A stretch of 64,000 bases of DNA, from assembly GCF_020831925.1 (NCBI RefSeq), contig NZ_JAFIFQ010000007.1, positions 1 to 64,000 on the forward strand, read 5' to 3'. Below the pieces are notes generated by a model. That model was not told where the DNA came from. It worked only from the letters and a program-made list of their open reading frames with translations, and did no database searches. Each line of letters starts with the position of its first letter. Within the stretch, counting starts at the first letter, position 1. A program made the position numbers and the translations under genes. This stretch comes from Alkalimonas sp. (lineage in GTDB: Bacteria; Pseudomonadota; Gammaproteobacteria; Enterobacterales; Alteromonadaceae). Shown here piece after piece: positions 43,239 to 52,221 of this stretch.

Positions 43239-45025
43239 CTTTTTGTCCGAGCCTGGCTGGCCCACCAGCTTTGCCAGGCACTCTCATCCTGGATACTCAG
43301 TTGGGCCACAGTTGCCGGTGGCGATGTCAGTTCAAGGTTTCGCACCAGCAGTCTATCACGTCGAAACAAATGCACGGTTAAATCCTGCTGTTTTGGCAGG
43401 CGCAGCAGCAACTCACTTAAACTCGAGCTGTTCAAGCGAAAGCCTTCGACTGCCAGCAGTTCATCGCCCACCATAAAACCAGCCCGATGGGCCGGCCCCT
43501 GATGATAGACCGCTGTGAGTTTGATGCCTTGCTCAGAGCTTTGATACTGGGCACCCAGCCAGGTGCTGCCATTGCTTTCTGCCAGGCCGTTTAAGTCATC
43601 CGGTTTCAGGGGCTGACGCCAGCTAAGAGTTAAACCAAACGAGGGTAGATAATCGGCCAGGGGAATGGGCTTTGGCTGTTGCACCCAGTCGGTCAGTTGG
43701 CTGGCAAGCTCTGGCAACTGCCAGCTTTCGAGCACGGCAGCAATGGCGCCATTCGGCGTGCCGGTCGTTAGGTAGTCTTGCCACAGCTGCCGCATCAATT
43801 CTGGCAAACTTCGACCATGCGGTGTTAAAGCTGCGTCCAGGCAAAGAGCGACCAGAGCGCCTTTGGCGTAATAACTGGCGATGGCATTGACAGCATTTTC
43901 ATCCTGTTTGTAAAACTTGGTCCAGGCATCAAAGCTACTGTCTTCGAGTGATTGCACGCCGTTGCTTGGGTTACGCGTTACTCTGCTGATGGTTTTTTCC
44001 AACGCCAGCAAATAATCAGCCGCACTTAGCAGGCCACTGCTGTACAAAGCTAAATCATCCAGATAAGAGGTAAAGCCTTCGTAGATCCATAGCTGCCGGC
44101 TGTACTGCTCTTGAGCCAATTGGTAAGGATGAAACTCAGCGGGTTTCAAACGTTTCACCCACCAGGTATGCAGGTACTCGTGGCTGCACAGACTGAGCAG
44201 GGTCTGATAGCCTTCGTTGATTTGCTGTTGCCCGGCCGCAGGCAAATCAAAACGACTGCACAGCAGCAAGGTCGAGTCATTATGCTCTAAGCCACCAAAG
44301 CCGGAGTCGGTGACCCATGTTAAAAACCAGTAGCTGGTCAAATCGGCTGGCAGGCTACCAAAGATGGCTTTTTGTTGCTGACAAATGATGGCTAAGTCAT
44401 CGGTAAAACGTTGTTGATCAGTCAAGTTACGGCTACTGACTACCAAATAGTGTGGTACTGCATCGATGTGAAACTCGGTCAGCTGAAAAATGCCGGCTAG
44501 CAGAGGACTATCTATCAAGTGCTGGTAGTCGCTGGCGAGGTAAGTGCCAAAACCAAGGAAGGCTGTGTCTGAAGCTGGTGGCAGGGCGGTCGCCAGTCGC
44601 CAGTCTGAAGTATTCGGGGCGGTTGGGGCATCTACCTGCAGCTGATGCGGTAATTCTTCCATACCAGCGACTGCTAAGCAAAGACAGGCTGGGTTGAGGA
44701 TGGCAACTTCATCATCCAGGTAAGCCGCCCGAACAGAGCGATCATAAGCGTACAATTGGTAATGAACCTTAACGGTTTGACCTCGATGGTGGACTTGCCA
44801 GCTTTGTTTATCGGTTTTTAGTACCTCTAAAGCACCGCCTTTGTCGTAAGCGGTTAGCCAGATCAGGTTGCGGGCAAAGTCGCGGATCATGTAACTGCCA
44901 GGGATCCAGGCGGGCAGTTGCAACAGCAGTGGCTCTTTCCCCTGAGGCTGAATGGTCAGCTCCATCTCAATCAGATGAGCGGCGATATCGACGCAACGAA
45001 GCTGGTATTGAATTAAAGCCTTCAT
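43235..45025 (-). CDS. M61 family peptidase (glycyl aminopeptidase type) with PDZ domain
   Basis: The 596-residue protein has the M61 N-terminal beta domain (LQLPAWIPGSYMIRDFARN), a catalytic domain with zinc motif HEYLHTWWVKRLKP (about residue 280) and the third ligand Glu in LWIYEGFTSYLDDL, then a PDZ domain near the C-terminus (GPAHRAGFMVGDELLAVEG). M61 enzymes remove N-terminal Gly or Ala from peptides. No signal peptide is evident, suggesting a cytosolic enzyme. The ATG at 45025 gives the family start MKALIQYQL; AGGAG lies 12 bases upstream. It is divergent from hinT, with 58 bases between the starts. Confidence 0.9.
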   Translation of the reverse strand: MKALIQYQLRCVDIAAHLIEMELTIQPQGKEPLLLQLPAWIPGSYMIRDFARNLIWLTAYDKGGALEVLKTDKQSWQVHHRGQTVKVHYQLYAYDRSVRAAYLDDEVAILNPACLCLAVAGMEELPHQLQVDAPTAPNTSDWRLATALPPASDTAFLGFGTYLASDYQHLIDSPLLAGIFQLTEFHIDAVPHYLVVSSRNLTDQQRFTDDLAIICQQQKAIFGSLPADLTSYWFLTWVTDSGFGGLEHNDSTLLLCSRFDLPAAGQQQINEGYQTLLSLCSHEYLHTWWVKRLKPAEFHPYQLAQEQYSRQLWIYEGFTSYLDDLALYSSGLLSAADYLLALEKTISRVTRNPSNGVQSLEDSSFDAWTKFYKQDENAVNAIASYYAKGALVALCLDAALTPHGRSLPELMRQLWQDYLTTGTPNGAIAAVLESWQLPELASQLTDWVQQPKPIPLADYLPSFGLTLSWRQPLKPDDLNGLAESNGSTWLGAQYQSSEQGIKLTAVYHQGPAHRAGFMVGDELLAVEGFRLNSSSLSELLLRLPKQQDLTVHLFRRDRLLVRNLELTSPPATVAQLSIQDESAWQSWWASQARTKS

Positions 45026-45083
45026 ATATACTGAATTCTCCTGCAGACAGACTCTGCTGATTGTAACATGACAAGGAATCCTC

Positions 45084-45431
45084 ATGGCGGAAGAAACTAT
45101 TTTCAGCAAAATTGTGCGTGGTGAAATCCCGGCCGATATCCTGTATCAGGATGAGTTGGTCACAGCTTTTCGTGATATCAACCCCAGAGCACCGAGCCAT
45201 ATCCTGATCATTCCAAACCATCTGATCCCAACGGTGAACGACGTTAAACCAGAAGATGAGCAAGCCCTTGGCCGGCTCTTTACTGTAGCCCGTCAGCTGG
45301 CTGCTGCCGAGGGCATCGCCGATGATGGGTACCGCTTGATCATGAATTGCAACCAGCATGGTGGTCAGGAGGTGTATCACATTCATCTGCATTTGGTCGG
45401 CGGACGCCCGTTAGGCCCCATGCTAAGCTAG
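45084..45431 (+). CDS. hinT: HIT family purine nucleoside phosphoramidase
   Basis: HinT hydrolyses adenosine 5'-phosphoramidates. The 115-residue protein starts [19 protein letters not shown] and carries the histidine triad HIHLHLVGG near the C-terminus, followed by RPLGPM. Length and sequence follow E. coli HinT (119). The RBS AAGGAA precedes the ATG. In E. coli, hinT precedes ycfL-lpoB; here an acyl-CoA thioesterase gene follows after 76 bases. Confidence 0.95.
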   Translation: MAEETIFSKIVRGEIPADILYQDELVTAFRDINPRAPSHILIIPNHLIPTVNDVKPEDEQALGRLFTVARQLAAAEGIADDGYRLIMNCNQHGGQEVYHIHLHLVGGRPLGPMLS

Positions 45432-45507
45432 TGTCGCCAACATTGCATTTGGTGGGCGTTCACGTACAATGCGCGCCCGCAAACCCCAACCAACAGGGCC
45501 TATCAGC

Positions 45508-45927
45508 ATGAGCACAGAGAATCAGGATGCTTTAATTGCCAAACGCATGCAACATGCCATTACCCGGGTGACCAAAACCGTGTTTCCGGGGCGCACCAAT
45601 CATCACAATACTTTATTTGGTGGCGAAGCTTTGGCCTGGATGGATGAAGCGGCTTTTATCGCTGCCACCCGTTTTTGCCGTAAGCCACTAGTGACGGTGT
45701 CATCAGACCGGGTCGATTTTAAAGAAGCCATACCGGCAGGCACTCTGATTGAACTGGTTGCTAAAGTGGATCATGTCGGTCGCACCAGCATTCGGGTGCA
45801 TGTGGATATTTTTCTGGAGCATATGTACCAGGACGATCAGCACAAAGCGATTTCCGGCAGCTTTACTTTTGTCGCGCTGGGGCCTGATCGTAAGCCTGTG
45901 CCGGTGCTGTCCGGCCTTACCGAATAG
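45508..45927 (+). CDS. Hotdog-fold acyl-CoA thioesterase
   Basis: The 139-residue protein is a single hotdog domain of the YciA/BFIT type. NHHNTLFGGEALAWMDEAAFIAA holds the conserved N...GG...D substrate-binding segment, and VTVSSDRVDFKEAIPAGTLIEL the second strand-helix pair. It hydrolyses acyl-CoA; chain preference cannot be told from sequence. I choose the ATG at 45508 because the 13 residues from the longer frame are not conserved; the RBS is weak. Confidence 0.87.
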   Translation: MSTENQDALIAKRMQHAITRVTKTVFPGRTNHHNTLFGGEALAWMDEAAFIAATRFCRKPLVTVSSDRVDFKEAIPAGTLIELVAKVDHVGRTSIRVHVDIFLEHMYQDDQHKAISGSFTFVALGPDRKPVPVLSGLTE

Positions 45928-45980
45928 GCCTCACTTGACTTTGTTAACCATTGGATTAATCTGGTAGGAGCAGTCAATAA

Positions 45981-46478
45981 GTGCCGGGTCTAACAATGAA
46001 AACAGCACAGCAGTGGTTCGCCGAATACGCAGACAGTCATCAAAACCCTACCAATAAAGCCATCCACTGGCTGGCGGTGCCTGTGATCTATGCCACAGTA
46101 TTTGGTTTGCTCTGGTCTGTACCTATGCCTTTTGCCGGCTTAGCTGCCAGCGAGATTAACTGGGCCATGTTAATAGCTGTGCCGGTGCTGGTGTTTTACT
46201 TCAGTTTGTCCTTTGCATTAGGGGCTGGCATGGCCCTGTTTACTGCTTTGGTGTTTACCGCACTGCGCTGGCATGAACTGGCCCTTGGCTGGCCGCTTTG
46301 GCTCAGCAGCTTGCTACTTTTTGTGGTGATGTGGCTGCTGCAGTTTATTGGCCATCATATCGAAGGCAAAAAACCCTCTTTTTTCCAGGATATATTCTTC
46401 TTGCTGATAGGTCCGGCCTGGCTGCTAAGCTTTATTCTGCAACGCCTTGGCATCCGTTATCAGCGCCGTTGCGACTAA
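45981..46478 (+). CDS. DUF962 / Mpo1-like membrane protein
   Basis: The 165-residue protein has about four hydrophobic segments and the DUF962 hallmarks HQNPTNKAIHWLAVP near the N-terminus and FIGHHIEGKKPSFFQD near the C-terminus. The yeast relative Mpo1 is an Fe2+ dioxygenase acting on 2-hydroxy fatty acids, using these histidines; the bacterial role is unproven. GGAG lies 10 bases before the GTG at 45981; an ATG five codons later (45996) matches family starts but lacks an RBS. It follows the thioesterase gene by 53 bases. Confidence 0.83.
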   Translation: MPGLTMKTAQQWFAEYADSHQNPTNKAIHWLAVPVIYATVFGLLWSVPMPFAGLAASEINWAMLIAVPVLVFYFSLSFALGAGMALFTALVFTALRWHELALGWPLWLSSLLLFVVMWLLQFIGHHIEGKKPSFFQDIFFLLIGPAWLLSFILQRLGIRYQRRCD

Positions 46479-46563
46479 TGCAGTGGGAATCAGGTTTAAC
46501 TGAGCTGCAGCAAGGTGCCAGTGGGGTATAATTTCAGTTCTCGTAAGCAGTTTTGGTGGCGCT

Positions 46564-47646
46564 TTGTTACACAATCTAGACGATAAAAGACATCTGCAGT
46601 TCTGGCTGCTACACACCTTAGGCTGGATAGGCTTTGCCGTGGTGCATTATCTTGGCTCCTTGGTGTTGGAAGTGCGGAATGCCTACTTTTGGGTGGTGAT
46701 GCTTGATACCTTTGTTGGCTGGCTGCTTACCATACCACTGCGTTACATTTATCAACGGGCCTGGTATTGGCATCCATTGAAAATGATGCTGACCGTATTG
46801 CTGTTAGCTACTCTGGTCGGTGTGGTCTGGACAATTTTTAAAAACCATACCTATTGGGAAATTTATCGCCATGGCTTTCAGCCCAAAAGCTGGAACTGGG
46901 TGCAGTTGTATCTGCGAAATGCCCAGGTGTCGTTTTATGTGATTTTAAGCTGGAGCGGTCTCTATTTTGGTATCAAGTATTACCAGACGCTGCAGCGGGA
47001 AAAGCAAAAGCTGTTAACAGCCACCAACCGGGCGCACGAAGCTCAGTTGAAAATGCTGCGTTACCAGTTAAACCCCCACTTTTTGTTTAATACCTTAAAC
47101 GCTATTTCTACTTTGGTATTGACCCGGGAAAACGATACGGCGGAAAAAATGGTCACTCGGCTGAGTGATTTCTTGCGCTACTCCTTGTACAAGGACCCAA
47201 TCAAAAAGGTCCCTTTGCAACAGGAAATCAGTGCTGCCCGCTTGTATCTGGAGATTGAAAAGGTTCGTTTTTCAGAGCGTTTGAAAGTGACTTTTGAAGT
47301 GAGTGAGGATGCATGTCAGGCACTTGTGCCGAGTTTGATCTTGCAACCCCTGATTGAAAATGCCATAAAGTATGCTGTTGCCACTCAGGTTGATGGCGGA
47401 CACATCGCTATATCGGCGAAAAAGTTTGGTCACGATCTGTTGTTGGAAGTTGCTGATAATGGGCCAGGCGTACCTTTGGATGGTGGATTACCAAAGTCAG
47501 AGCATAGTGGTGTTGGTTTGGTAAATACCCGCGAACGGCTGGCTGCCCTCTATGATCACAATTTCTCGCTGGTATTGACGCACAACGAGCCGCAGGGACT
47601 GAAGGTTAATATTCGCATTCCCTATGAACTTGATATTACGGAATAA
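46564..47646 (+). CDS. LytS/YehU-type sensor histidine kinase
   Basis: The 360-residue kinase has four N-terminal helices (about residues 11-32, 39-62, 74-93 and 117-137), a short coiled linker, the His_kinase block with the phospho-acceptor in RYQLNPHFLFNTLNAIS (His near 176) and a HATPase domain (LIENAIKYAV, ADNGPGVPL, GVGLVNTRERL). It has no large periplasmic loop, so it likely senses a membrane-linked signal. The start is a TTG at 46564, as no ATG lies before the first helix. The response regulator gene follows after 5 bases. Confidence 0.9.
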   Translation: MLHNLDDKRHLQFWLLHTLGWIGFAVVHYLGSLVLEVRNAYFWVVMLDTFVGWLLTIPLRYIYQRAWYWHPLKMMLTVLLLATLVGVVWTIFKNHTYWEIYRHGFQPKSWNWVQLYLRNAQVSFYVILSWSGLYFGIKYYQTLQREKQKLLTATNRAHEAQLKMLRYQLNPHFLFNTLNAISTLVLTRENDTAEKMVTRLSDFLRYSLYKDPIKKVPLQQEISAARLYLEIEKVRFSERLKVTFEVSEDACQALVPSLILQPLIENAIKYAVATQVDGGHIAISAKKFGHDLLLEVADNGPGVPLDGGLPKSEHSGVGLVNTRERLAALYDHNFSLVLTHNEPQGLKVNIRIPYELDITE

Positions 47647-47651
47647 TACGC

Positions 47652-48473
47652 ATGCTAAACGTCGTAGTTGTCGATGATGAACCATTGGCCCGCAAAGGGA
47701 TGTTATATCGGCTTGGCGATTATAAAAACCTGAAGGTAGTCGCTGAGTGCGGCAATGGGAAAGAGGCTTTGGAAGCGATCGCCAAGCACCAACCTGAGCT
47801 GGTATTTTTGGATGTTGAGATGCCGGGTATGGACGGCTTTGCTGTGCTTGAGCAATTGCAAAACCAACAGTTACCGATGCCGTACATTATTTTTGTCACC
47901 GCCTATGATCACTATGCGCTGGCTGCTTTTGATGTCAATGCTATTGACTATGTGCTCAAGCCGGTCGAAGCGGGGCGCTTAAAAGCTGCTATTGATAAGG
48001 CACTTAAAGCCTTTGAAAGCCGGGATGATCAGAAACACAAATCACAACTGGCCGAGGTCGTTTCGCGTTTAACAGGGGATGCTGCTGAAACTATCCTGGA
48101 GCGGCTTAGCAACGAAGAGCCGGTGGTAGACTCGCGCTACCCGGATGCTATAAGCATTAAGGACAGTGGCGAAATCACCCGGGTGATGGTCATTGATATT
48201 GATTGGGTCGATGCTGCCGGCGATTACATGTGCATTCATACCCGCGATGGTCAAACCCATATTTTGCGCAAAACCATGAAAGAGCTGGAGCAAGAGCTGG
48301 ACCCTCGCTTGTTTGTCCGAGTGCACCGCTCTGCCATTGTCAACGTCAACACCATTGTGAAACTGCAGATGCTACCCAACGGCGAGCATCAACTGATGCT
48401 GAGCAACGACCAGACCGTGAAAGTCAGTCGCAGCTACAAAGATCGGGTGAAGCAGGTGTTTAAAGGCGCTTAA
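47652..48473 (+). CDS. LytTR-family response regulator
   Basis: The 273-residue protein has a receiver domain (VVVDDEPLARKG, phospho-acceptor Asp in LVFLDVEMPGMDG near residue 58, Lys in YVLKPV) and a C-terminal LytTR DNA-binding domain (DIDWVDAAGDYMCIHT, FVRVHRSAIVNVNTI, SRSYKDRVKQ). With the preceding kinase it makes a LytS/LytR-like (AlgR/AgrA-like) two-component pair whose targets are unknown. Its TAA overlaps the pfkA stop on the other strand in the tetranucleotide TTAA. Confidence 0.92.
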   Translation: MLNVVVVDDEPLARKGMLYRLGDYKNLKVVAECGNGKEALEAIAKHQPELVFLDVEMPGMDGFAVLEQLQNQQLPMPYIIFVTAYDHYALAAFDVNAIDYVLKPVEAGRLKAAIDKALKAFESRDDQKHKSQLAEVVSRLTGDAAETILERLSNEEPVVDSRYPDAISIKDSGEITRVMVIDIDWVDAAGDYMCIHTRDGQTHILRKTMKELEQELDPRLFVRVHRSAIVNVNTIVKLQMLPNGEHQLMLSNDQTVKVSRSYKDRVKQVFKGA

Positions 48474-49465
48474 TCGTTGGCCACCTGCTGTTGCCAGCGC
48501 AGCAGGTAAGGGTCAATGCGCTTTTTATGTTCGCCACTGGCTTGCAGCGGGTAGAGGCACGCCTGATGATTCACTTCGCCTGCCATCATAAGATGAGCGC
48601 CCCCAAGCAGTTGCTCCACGGCATAAGCTCCCAGTTTGGTTGCGAGGATCCGATCTGCTCCGACCGGTGAGCCGCCACGTTGAATATGACCAAGCACACA
48701 AGCACGACACTCAATGCCAATGGCTTTGGTTATATCGGCTGCCAGAGCTGTGCTGCCCCCTGGGTAGCAATGCTCTGCCATCACTATAATGTAGCTGCTT
48801 TTGCCTTTAACCACCTGGGCATTTTGAATAGGGCGGATCACAGCATCCAGCTCGCCAGGCTTGAGTACACCAAGCTCCGGACAAATAATTTGCTCTGCGC
48901 CGCTGGCAATTCCCGCCGACAAGGCAATAAAACCACTGTGCCTACCCATTAACTCGACCAGAAAAATACGCTCGAACGCATCGGCAGTATCGCGGATTTT
49001 ATCAATCGCATCCAATGCTGTATCAATGGCAGTGGCATAACCGATGGTGGCATCGGTGCCATCAACATCGTTATCGATGGTGCCGGGCAAGCCGAGGATC
49101 TGACCTTTGTAGTGTTGTGCTATGGCTAAAGCCCCTTTGAAACTGCCATCACCACCAATGACCAGCAAGGCATCGAGCTGCATCTGCCGCAGGGTATTTG
49201 CTGCTGCTTTAGCGCCTTCTTCCGTGTGCATGGCTGGACAACGGGCACTTTTTAATAGGGTTCCGCCAAGGTGAATGATGTGTTGAACGTGATAGGGCAG
49301 CAACTTTTTATAGTCACCTTCTATCAGGCCATTAAAACCATGCGAAAAGCCAACGACCTCAATCTGATGAGCAGCCGCAGTTAGAACAATGGAACGAATG
49401 CAGGCATTCATCCCCGGAGCATCGCCACCTGAAGTTAACACGCCAATCCGTCGTATCGATGTCAT
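48470..49465 (-). CDS. pfkA: ATP-dependent 6-phosphofructokinase
   Basis: PfkA commits fructose-6-phosphate to glycolysis. The 331-residue protein shows VLTSGGDAPGMNACIR, the nucleotide motif GGDGSFKGA (Gly after GGD indicates ATP, where PPi enzymes have Asp), catalytic PGTIDNDVDGTD, and the substrate-binding MGRHSGF and RGGSPVGADR. The ATG at 49465 gives the family start MTSIRRIGVLTSGG. Its presence means the Embden-Meyerhof route operates beside the Entner-Doudoroff genes 4 kb away. No HexR site was seen in front of it. It converges on the LytTR gene with a 4-base overlap. Confidence 0.93.
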   Translation of the reverse strand: MTSIRRIGVLTSGGDAPGMNACIRSIVLTAAAHQIEVVGFSHGFNGLIEGDYKKLLPYHVQHIIHLGGTLLKSARCPAMHTEEGAKAAANTLRQMQLDALLVIGGDGSFKGALAIAQHYKGQILGLPGTIDNDVDGTDATIGYATAIDTALDAIDKIRDTADAFERIFLVELMGRHSGFIALSAGIASGAEQIICPELGVLKPGELDAVIRPIQNAQVVKGKSSYIIVMAEHCYPGGSTALAADITKAIGIECRACVLGHIQRGGSPVGADRILATKLGAYAVEQLLGGAHLMMAGEVNHQACLYPLQASGEHKKRIDPYLLRWQQQVAND

Positions 49466-49635
49466 AAAGTTGCCCCAGTATCTGTCTGAATCAAGGCAGT
49501 ATAGCAAAGTTAGTCGCAGGGATGTTGATCTGTCGCAAGTCGCATACTTCGTTCATTTCACTGAAACAAGGCGACTTTTTTCCCTTAATAAGCGACAATA
49601 ACCGCTGTTATTTACCTCTTAGAGGCACCCCTGCA

Positions 49636-50607
49636 ATGCATCAGGTTTCCGGTCGCGCACTTCTTGGTTTCAGTCTGGCATTTACCACGGCTGTGCTTTG
49701 GGGCATTTTACCGATCGTACTTAAAGTGCTGTTGGATTTTCTAACAGCAAGTACCCTGACTGGTATTCGGTTTTTAGTTGCCGCTCTGATGGTTGGCGCC
49801 TGGCTGGTTTGGCAAGGGCAGTGGCCACGGCTGAGCTTGCTAAGCCGGCAAGGGATCCTATTGTTATTGGTTGCCATTGCTGGCTTGCTGGCCAATTACC
49901 TGATGTACATGTCTGGCTTAAATTACCTGACCGCAGAAACTGGCCAGTTGCTAATTCAGCTGGCACCTTTTTTGATGATGCTCGGCGGTGTTTGGATTTT
50001 TAAAGAGCGCTTGCAGTTCTGGCAGAAAGTTGGTGCGGCCATTCTGTTGGCGGGCTTATTGCTGTTTTTTAATGAGCGGTTGCTGGATTTACTGACTTCC
50101 ATCAGTGAAGAGAGCATAGGTTTATTGCTGATCATTGGCGCAGCTGTTACCTGGGCAGCCTATGCGTTGGCGCAAAAGCAATTGCTGGTGCACTACAGCT
50201 CCAAGCAAATTATGGTGTTGATATACTGCGCCGGAGCCTTGGTGTTTATGCCACTATCGGATTTGCAACCTTTACTGCAGTTGACGGGCTGGCACTGGGC
50301 TTTCTTGCTGTTTTGCTGCCTGAATACCGTGGTGGCCTATGGCGCTTTTGCTGAAGCCATGCACCATTGGGAAGCATCTAAAGTCAGTGCAGTGCTAGCC
50401 ATTACGCCGTTAGTGACCATAGTGGTAGCTAAAGGCCTGCACGCGCTGCAGCCAGACTGGCTGTCACCTGAGCCACTAAATGCTTGGGCAATTATAGGCG
50501 CTTGTCTGGTGGTGGTCGGATCGATGACCACCGCTTTATCGCCATTGTGGGGCCAGTACCACGCTCGTTACTCCGCGAGGCAGCAACAAAAACGCCGCAG
50601 TTTGTAA
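49636..50607 (+). CDS. EamA/DMT family exporter
   Basis: The 323-residue membrane protein has ten hydrophobic helices arranged as two EamA repeats. FTTAVLWGILPIVLKVLLDF opens the first repeat and AVTWAAYALAQKQLL the second, both with the typical GxxxP-like and Ala/Trp-rich features. Such carriers export amino acids, nucleosides or other metabolites; the substrate is unknown. GAGG lies 11 bases before the ATG at 49636; a longer frame from 49522 overlaps the pfkA promoter region and is not conserved. A bidirectional terminator overlaps its last codons. Confidence 0.85.
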   Translation: MHQVSGRALLGFSLAFTTAVLWGILPIVLKVLLDFLTASTLTGIRFLVAALMVGAWLVWQGQWPRLSLLSRQGILLLLVAIAGLLANYLMYMSGLNYLTAETGQLLIQLAPFLMMLGGVWIFKERLQFWQKVGAAILLAGLLLFFNERLLDLLTSISEESIGLLLIIGAAVTWAAYALAQKQLLVHYSSKQIMVLIYCAGALVFMPLSDLQPLLQLTGWHWAFLLFCCLNTVVAYGAFAEAMHHWEASKVSAVLAITPLVTIVVAKGLHALQPDWLSPEPLNAWAIIGACLVVVGSMTTALSPLWGQYHARYSARQQQKRRSL

Positions 50608-50619
50608 CTGCGGCGTTTT
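50589..50619. terminator. Bidirectional terminator between the EamA gene and pyk
   Basis: AAAACGCCGCAG (50589-50600) pairs perfectly with CTGCGGCGTTTT (50608-50619) around a 7-base loop. The flanking A and T runs make it functional on both strands. The stem includes the last codons and stop of the EamA gene. Confidence 0.87.
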
Positions 50620-50657
50620 GAGTTGACTGGGTAGTCTGGCGAGCTGGTTTCGTTGCT

Positions 50658-52094
50658 CTATTTAACCTGCACAATTTTACAGGTATTAGATGCGCCTATG
50701 GTTTCCATTTGATCGCCATGAGTTAACATCACCAAATCACCACTTTTCAAGCCGGCGGCGCTGGCAATGCACTGAATGGCACTGTGCGCCAGCTCATTGG
50801 CTGGAATAGCGCGGGTATCAAAGAAGGCAGGATAAACACCTCGGTACAACGCCAGTTTATTCAGGGTCTTCTGATGGCGGGATAAAGCATAAATTGGCTG
50901 GGTCGAGGTAATGCGCGACATCAGTTTGGCTGTGTAGCCAGACTCAGTCAAAGCGATGATGGCTTTAATGCCTGGCAAGTGATTGGCCGCATACATGGCG
51001 GACATAGCAATAGTTTCACTGACATCGCCAAAGGTTTCTTCCATCCGGTGCTTGGACACCTTGATGCTGGGGTGTTTCTCTGCGCCAATACATACCCGCG
51101 CCATAGCATCAACGGTTTCTGTTGGGTAAGAGCCGGCCGCAGTCTCTGCTGAGAGCATCACGGCATCTGTGCCGTCCAGAACCGCATTGGCAACGTCCAT
51201 CACTTCTGCACGGGTTGGCATTGGACTTTCAATCATCGACTCCATCATCTGAGTTGCCGTGATCACAATACGGTTCAATTGCCGACTGCGGGCAATAATA
51301 CGCTTTTGTTGACCGACCAGCTCGGCATCACCGATTTCAACACCCAGATCGCCACGTGCAACCATAACTGCGTCCGACGCAAGAATGATATCATCCAGGG
51401 TTTCATTATCGGCAACGGCTTCGGCACGTTCGATTTTGGCCATAATGCGTGCTTCTGAGCCTGCCGTTAAAGCAAGCTCCCGGGCCAGTCGCAAGTCATC
51501 GCCACAGCGCGGGAAAGAAACCGCCAGATAGTCGACATCAATTTCAGCTGCCAGCTTGATGTCTTCTTTGTCCTTGTCGGTCAGGGCAGGGGCCGATAAG
51601 CCGCCTCCCTGACGATTAATGCCTTTGTTGTTGCTTAGCTTGCCGGCAACCGTGACTTTGGTGTGGACTTTGCTACCATCGACGCCAGTCACCTGCAATT
51701 GAATACGGCCATCATCCAGCAACAGAATATCGCCAGGTTGGACATCCTGTGGCAATTCTTTGTAATCAATACCAACCTGATCGATATTACCTGCACCTTT
51801 CGGCAGGCTGGCATCCAGCAAAAAAGGTTGATCAGCTTTCAGTACTACAGAGCCTTCAGAGAAGGTAGATACTCGTATTTTAGGGCCTTGCAAGTCGCCT
51901 AAGATGGCTACATGGGTACCAGTCTTATTGGCAGCTGCTCGCACCATAGCTGCGCGTTGGCGGTGGTCATCGGCCGTGCCATGAGAAAAGTTGAAGCGAA
52001 AAACCGTGGCACCTTTACGGATCAGTTGCTCAATCGCTGCTTCGGTATTGGTAGCCGGGCCTAAGGTCGCGACAATTTTAGTTCTTCTTGGCAT
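50658..52094 (-). CDS. pyk: Pyruvate kinase
   Basis: Pyruvate kinase transfers phosphate from PEP to ADP. The 478-residue product (E. coli PykA 480) shows [15 protein letters not shown], the catalytic Lys in [11 protein letters not shown], the metal site [12 protein letters not shown], and the signature [21 protein letters not shown] choose the ATG at 52094 with AGGAG 6 bases upstream. A HexR-type palindrome lies 46 bases upstream and a terminator separates it from hexR, so it is an independent unit under HexR. The PykA-like (AMP/sugar-phosphate responsive) subtype is likely but not proven. Confidence 0.95.
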   Translation of the reverse strand: MPRRTKIVATLGPATNTEAAIEQLIRKGATVFRFNFSHGTADDHRQRAAMVRAAANKTGTHVAILGDLQGPKIRVSTFSEGSVVLKADQPFLLDASLPKGAGNIDQVGIDYKELPQDVQPGDILLLDDGRIQLQVTGVDGSKVHTKVTVAGKLSNNKGINRQGGGLSAPALTDKDKEDIKLAAEIDVDYLAVSFPRCGDDLRLARELALTAGSEARIMAKIERAEAVADNETLDDIILASDAVMVARGDLGVEIGDAELVGQQKRIIARSRQLNRIVITATQMMESMIESPMPTRAEVMDVANAVLDGTDAVMLSAETAAGSYPTETVDAMARVCIGAEKHPSIKVSKHRMEETFGDVSETIAMSAMYAANHLPGIKAIIALTESGYTAKLMSRITSTQPIYALSRHQKTLNKLALYRGVYPAFFDTRAIPANELAHSAIQCIASAAGLKSGDLVMLTHGDQMETIGASNTCKIVQVK

Positions 52095-52139
52095 CAATTG
52101 CTCCTGAATGTGGGGATGAACGATTCACCATTAGTGTAA

Positions 52140-52154
52140 TGTAATTTTATTACA
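52140..52154 (-). promoter_or_regulatory. HexR operator in front of pyk
   Basis: TGTAATTTTATTACA is a 15-base palindrome with arms TGTAAT/ATTACA, matching the HexR consensus of Shewanella and Pseudomonas. It lies 46 bases before the pyk ATG, where binding would affect transcription start. Confidence 0.8.
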
Positions 52155-52169
52155 GAATACAGCGCAGCT

Positions 52170-52211
52170 AAGAAAATAAATAACGAAACTGGCAAGCTCG
52201 GTTGCCAGTTT
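52170..52211 (-). terminator. Terminator of hexR
   Basis: Read on the minus strand, AAACTGGCAA (52211-52202) pairs perfectly with TTGCCAGTTT (52195-52186) around a 6-base loop, followed by a U-rich stretch. It is 10 bases after the hexR stop and isolates pyk from hexR transcription. Confidence 0.75.
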
Positions 52212-52221
52212 AACGCTTGAC

